From assembly GCF_009827435.1 (NCBI RefSeq), contig NZ_WTYM01000023.1, forward strand, positions 62,001 through 126,000: a DNA stretch of 64,000 nucleotides. The letters are read 5' to 3'. Positions 62,493-64,000 of this stretch are shown in pieces. Position numbers and translations under genes: made by a program. Origin of the DNA: Croceibacterium salegens (GTDB taxonomy: Bacteria; Pseudomonadota; Alphaproteobacteria; Sphingomonadales; Sphingomonadaceae). How positions within the stretch are numbered: the stretch's first letter is position 1; the number at the start of each line of letters is the position of its first letter. The notes beneath the pieces were generated by a model. That model was not told where the DNA came from and searched no databases. It saw only the letters and a program-made list of their open reading frames with translations.

Positions 62493-64000
62493 ATGTTGGC
62501 CGGCCCTGATATCTTCCTGTCTTACAACCGCGAGGATGCAGAGCGGGCAAAGCAGTTCGCCCAGGCATTCGAGGGCGAGGGGTTTGACGTATGGTGGGAC
62601 GTCGCCCTGCGCTCGGGCGAGGCTTACGACCAGGTCACCGAGGACGCGCTGCGCAAGTCGAAGGCGGTTGTCGTGCTGTGGTCGCCGCGCTCGGTCGTAT
62701 CGCGCTGGGTAAGGGCAGAGGCGACGCTGGCAGACCGCAACAAGGTCCTGGTTCCGGCGACGATCGAACCGTGCGACCGGCCCATCATGTTCGAACTGAC
62801 CCAGACGGCGGAACTGTCGCACTGGGACGGTGATCCTTTCGATCGCGCGTGGCAGGCGTTCCTTGCTGATGTGCAGGGGTTCGTCGAAAGGGCGCGGGCC
62901 AAGGAAGAACCGGTAGCCGCGCAGTCGATCGCCGCTGCGGCACCGTTCGAGGATCCACGGCCCGGCCTGGCGATCATGCCGTTTGTAAACCGCTCGGGGC
63001 AGGCAACCGACGACCTGTTCGCCGAAGGCATGGCCGAAGACCTGATCGCGGCGCTTTCGATGAACCGTGAACTCAGGGTCATCTCGAACAGCGCGACCCG
63101 CAGCTACGGCGAATCCGGATACGACGTGCGCCAGGTGGGCAGCGAACTCGGCGCCAAGTACCTCCTCGAAGGCAATATCCGCCGGGTGGGAGACAACATG
63201 CGGGTGACCGCGCAGCTGGTTGAGGCCGGCAGTGGCGAAATCCTCTGGACCCAGCGCTTCGACCGGCCGCTGGCCGACATGGCGGCGCTGCAGGAGGACA
63301 TGGTCGTCGACGTTGCCGCTCACCTCGGCGTGCAGGTCAACAAGATCGAGGTCGAGAGGGCGTTGCGCAAGCCGGGCAACCTGACGGCCTGGGAATCGAT
63401 GCTGCGCGCCTCGGCGCTAGGCCTGGCCCAAACGATACAATCACTGCAGGAAAGTCTCGTGGAGTCTCGCCGCGCAGTGCAACTGGCGCCTGAATTCGGC
63501 CTCGCCCACGCCCAGCTGGCGATGAACTTGTCGGGCAACTACTGGCAGGTTCCCGGCTTTCGCACCGAGGAAATCCGCGAGGAGGTGTACCAGGCCGCGC
63601 GGCAGGCGATTAAGCTCGACAGCGAGAACCCCAAGGTTCTCGTTCTGGCGGCGCAGGCGGTTTGCCTGACCGGGCGCTGGAAGGAAGGTCAGCGTTGGGC
63701 GGAACGCGCGGTCGAAATCAATCCGGACCTCGAGGCGAGCCACGTCGCGATGGTCATGGTGTGCAACTACTTCAATCGGCCTCAGGAGGCGCTCGAGCAT
63801 CTCGATGCCATCCGGCGCCTCGCTCCGCGGAGCGGTGACGCACATATCCGTGCCGTGCAGCGGGCCGGAGCGCTCTACATGGCGGGCCGCTATGAAGAGG
63901 CGTTGGAAGCCAATCGCACCGCCATGATGACCGCTCCCGAATTCCCCTTCGCGGTCAAGGACATGGTGATTTACAACGAGAAGCTCGGCCGGCGCGAGGA
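62493..64000 (+). CDS. TIR-TolB-like-TPR protein, 3' end outside the window
   Basis: The frame is open to the window end: the first 502 codons are present, starting at the ATG at 62493 behind GGGGG. Residues 5-135 form a TIR domain (FLSYNREDAE ... SPRSVVSRWVRAE); the Glu76 at the WVRAE position matches the NADase catalytic Glu. A TolB/adenylate-cyclase-associated domain follows (about 150-290, LAIMPFVNRSG ... YLLEGNIRRVGDNMRV), then tetratricopeptide repeats (310 onward). A cytoplasmic signalling or defence protein is plausible; the effector activity is unproven. Confidence 0.82.
   Translation, partial: MLAGPDIFLSYNREDAERAKQFAQAFEGEGFDVWWDVALRSGEAYDQVTEDALRKSKAVVVLWSPRSVVSRWVRAEATLADRNKVLVPATIEPCDRPIMFELTQTAELSHWDGDPFDRAWQAFLADVQGFVERARAKEEPVAAQSIAAAAPFEDPRPGLAIMPFVNRSGQATDDLFAEGMAEDLIAALSMNRELRVISNSATRSYGESGYDVRQVGSELGAKYLLEGNIRRVGDNMRVTAQLVEAGSGEILWTQRFDRPLADMAALQEDMVVDVAAHLGVQVNKIEVERALRKPGNLTAWESMLRASALGLAQTIQSLQESLVESRRAVQLAPEFGLAHAQLAMNLSGNYWQVPGFRTEEIREEVYQAARQAIKLDSENPKVLVLAAQAVCLTGRWKEGQRWAERAVEINPDLEASHVAMVMVCNYFNRPQEALEHLDAIRRLAPRSGDAHIRAVQRAGALYMAGRYEEALEANRTAMMTAPEFPFAVKDMVIYNEKLGRRE

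Noticed and set aside
62451-63323. Minus-strand frame of 290 codons
   Set aside because: Opposite the TIR-TPR gene, which has motifs and a ribosome binding site; this frame has none.
1-64000. tRNA, rRNA and CRISPR arrays
   Set aside because: No cloverleaf with a TTCGAATCC-type arm, no rRNA stretch and no regular direct-repeat array was seen by eye.
1-64000. Prophage or insertion sequence
   Set aside because: No integrase, transposase, capsid or terminase motif in any convincing frame; low-GC genes appear as single genes.

Overview
The window is a gene-dense, high-GC chromosomal segment of an alphaproteobacterium. It is most likely a member of the Sphingomonadales, family Erythrobacteraceae (an Erythrobacter/Altererythrobacter/Qipengyuania-like organism). 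This placement is inferred from DUF2794, HdaA and DciA family genes, a TonB-dependent receptor, a LOV-HWE histidine kinase of the type known from Erythrobacter litoralis, and two copies of a palindromic intergenic repeat that alphaproteobacterial genomes carry in many copies. No rRNA, tRNA, CRISPR array, integrase or transposase was seen.

Layout. 1-3.2 kb: start of purM, a membrane-anchored protein, the DnaA-inactivator homologue hdaA, serine O-acetyltransferase and DUF2794. 3.3-5.3 kb: a low-GC phytanoyl-CoA-dioxygenase-like gene and a Rieske oxygenase with an operator-like palindrome. 5.3-11.4 kb: gph, glmU, a small unknown gene, a secreted peptidase, a vapBC-like toxin-antitoxin pair placed 6 bp before glmS, then glmS. 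11.4-21.2 kb: a GGDEF-EAL protein, purQ/purS, a TonB receptor, an M16 protease and purC. 21.2-26.7 kb: two small exported proteins, an NhaP-type antiporter, two tandem PF10118 genes with a TetR regulator, and ygfZ. 26.8-30.4 kb: response regulator, LOV-HWE kinase, and an SSS symporter with its DUF4212 partner. 30.5-37 kb: pyrC, rarD, a glycine-zipper protein, a lipoprotein, astD and selO. 37-42.7 kb: hydrolase and glycosyltransferase, the YfgM-like/BamB pair, and an ICMT-family methyltransferase. 42.7-47.6 kb: ABM protein, gshA, rsmE, alkD-like, ubiA and an SRAP protein. 47.6-51 kb: NAT-VOC operon divergent from soxR with a textbook SoxR box, ppk2 and a spermidine-synthase-like gene. 51-55.5 kb: aldose dehydrogenase, SLC13 transporter and a low-GC glycosyltransferase. 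55.8-62.4 kb: smc, two DsbA-like proteins, dciA and mutY. 62.5-64 kb: the first 502 codons of a TIR-TolB-like-TPR protein that runs off the end.

Themes. Most genes are housekeeping: purine and pyrimidine synthesis (purM, purQ, purS, purC, pyrC), cell-wall amino sugar supply (glmU, glmS), replication and chromosome upkeep (hdaA, dciA, smc, mutY) and envelope assembly (bamB, dsbA-like). Accessory signals sit between them: the toxin-antitoxin module coupled to glmS, the light-sensing kinase/receiver pair, a SoxR-controlled detoxification promoter, the TIR protein, two low-GC probable imports, and a composite promoter-like element present twice (20120-20315 and 49419-49583) that no recognised feature explains.
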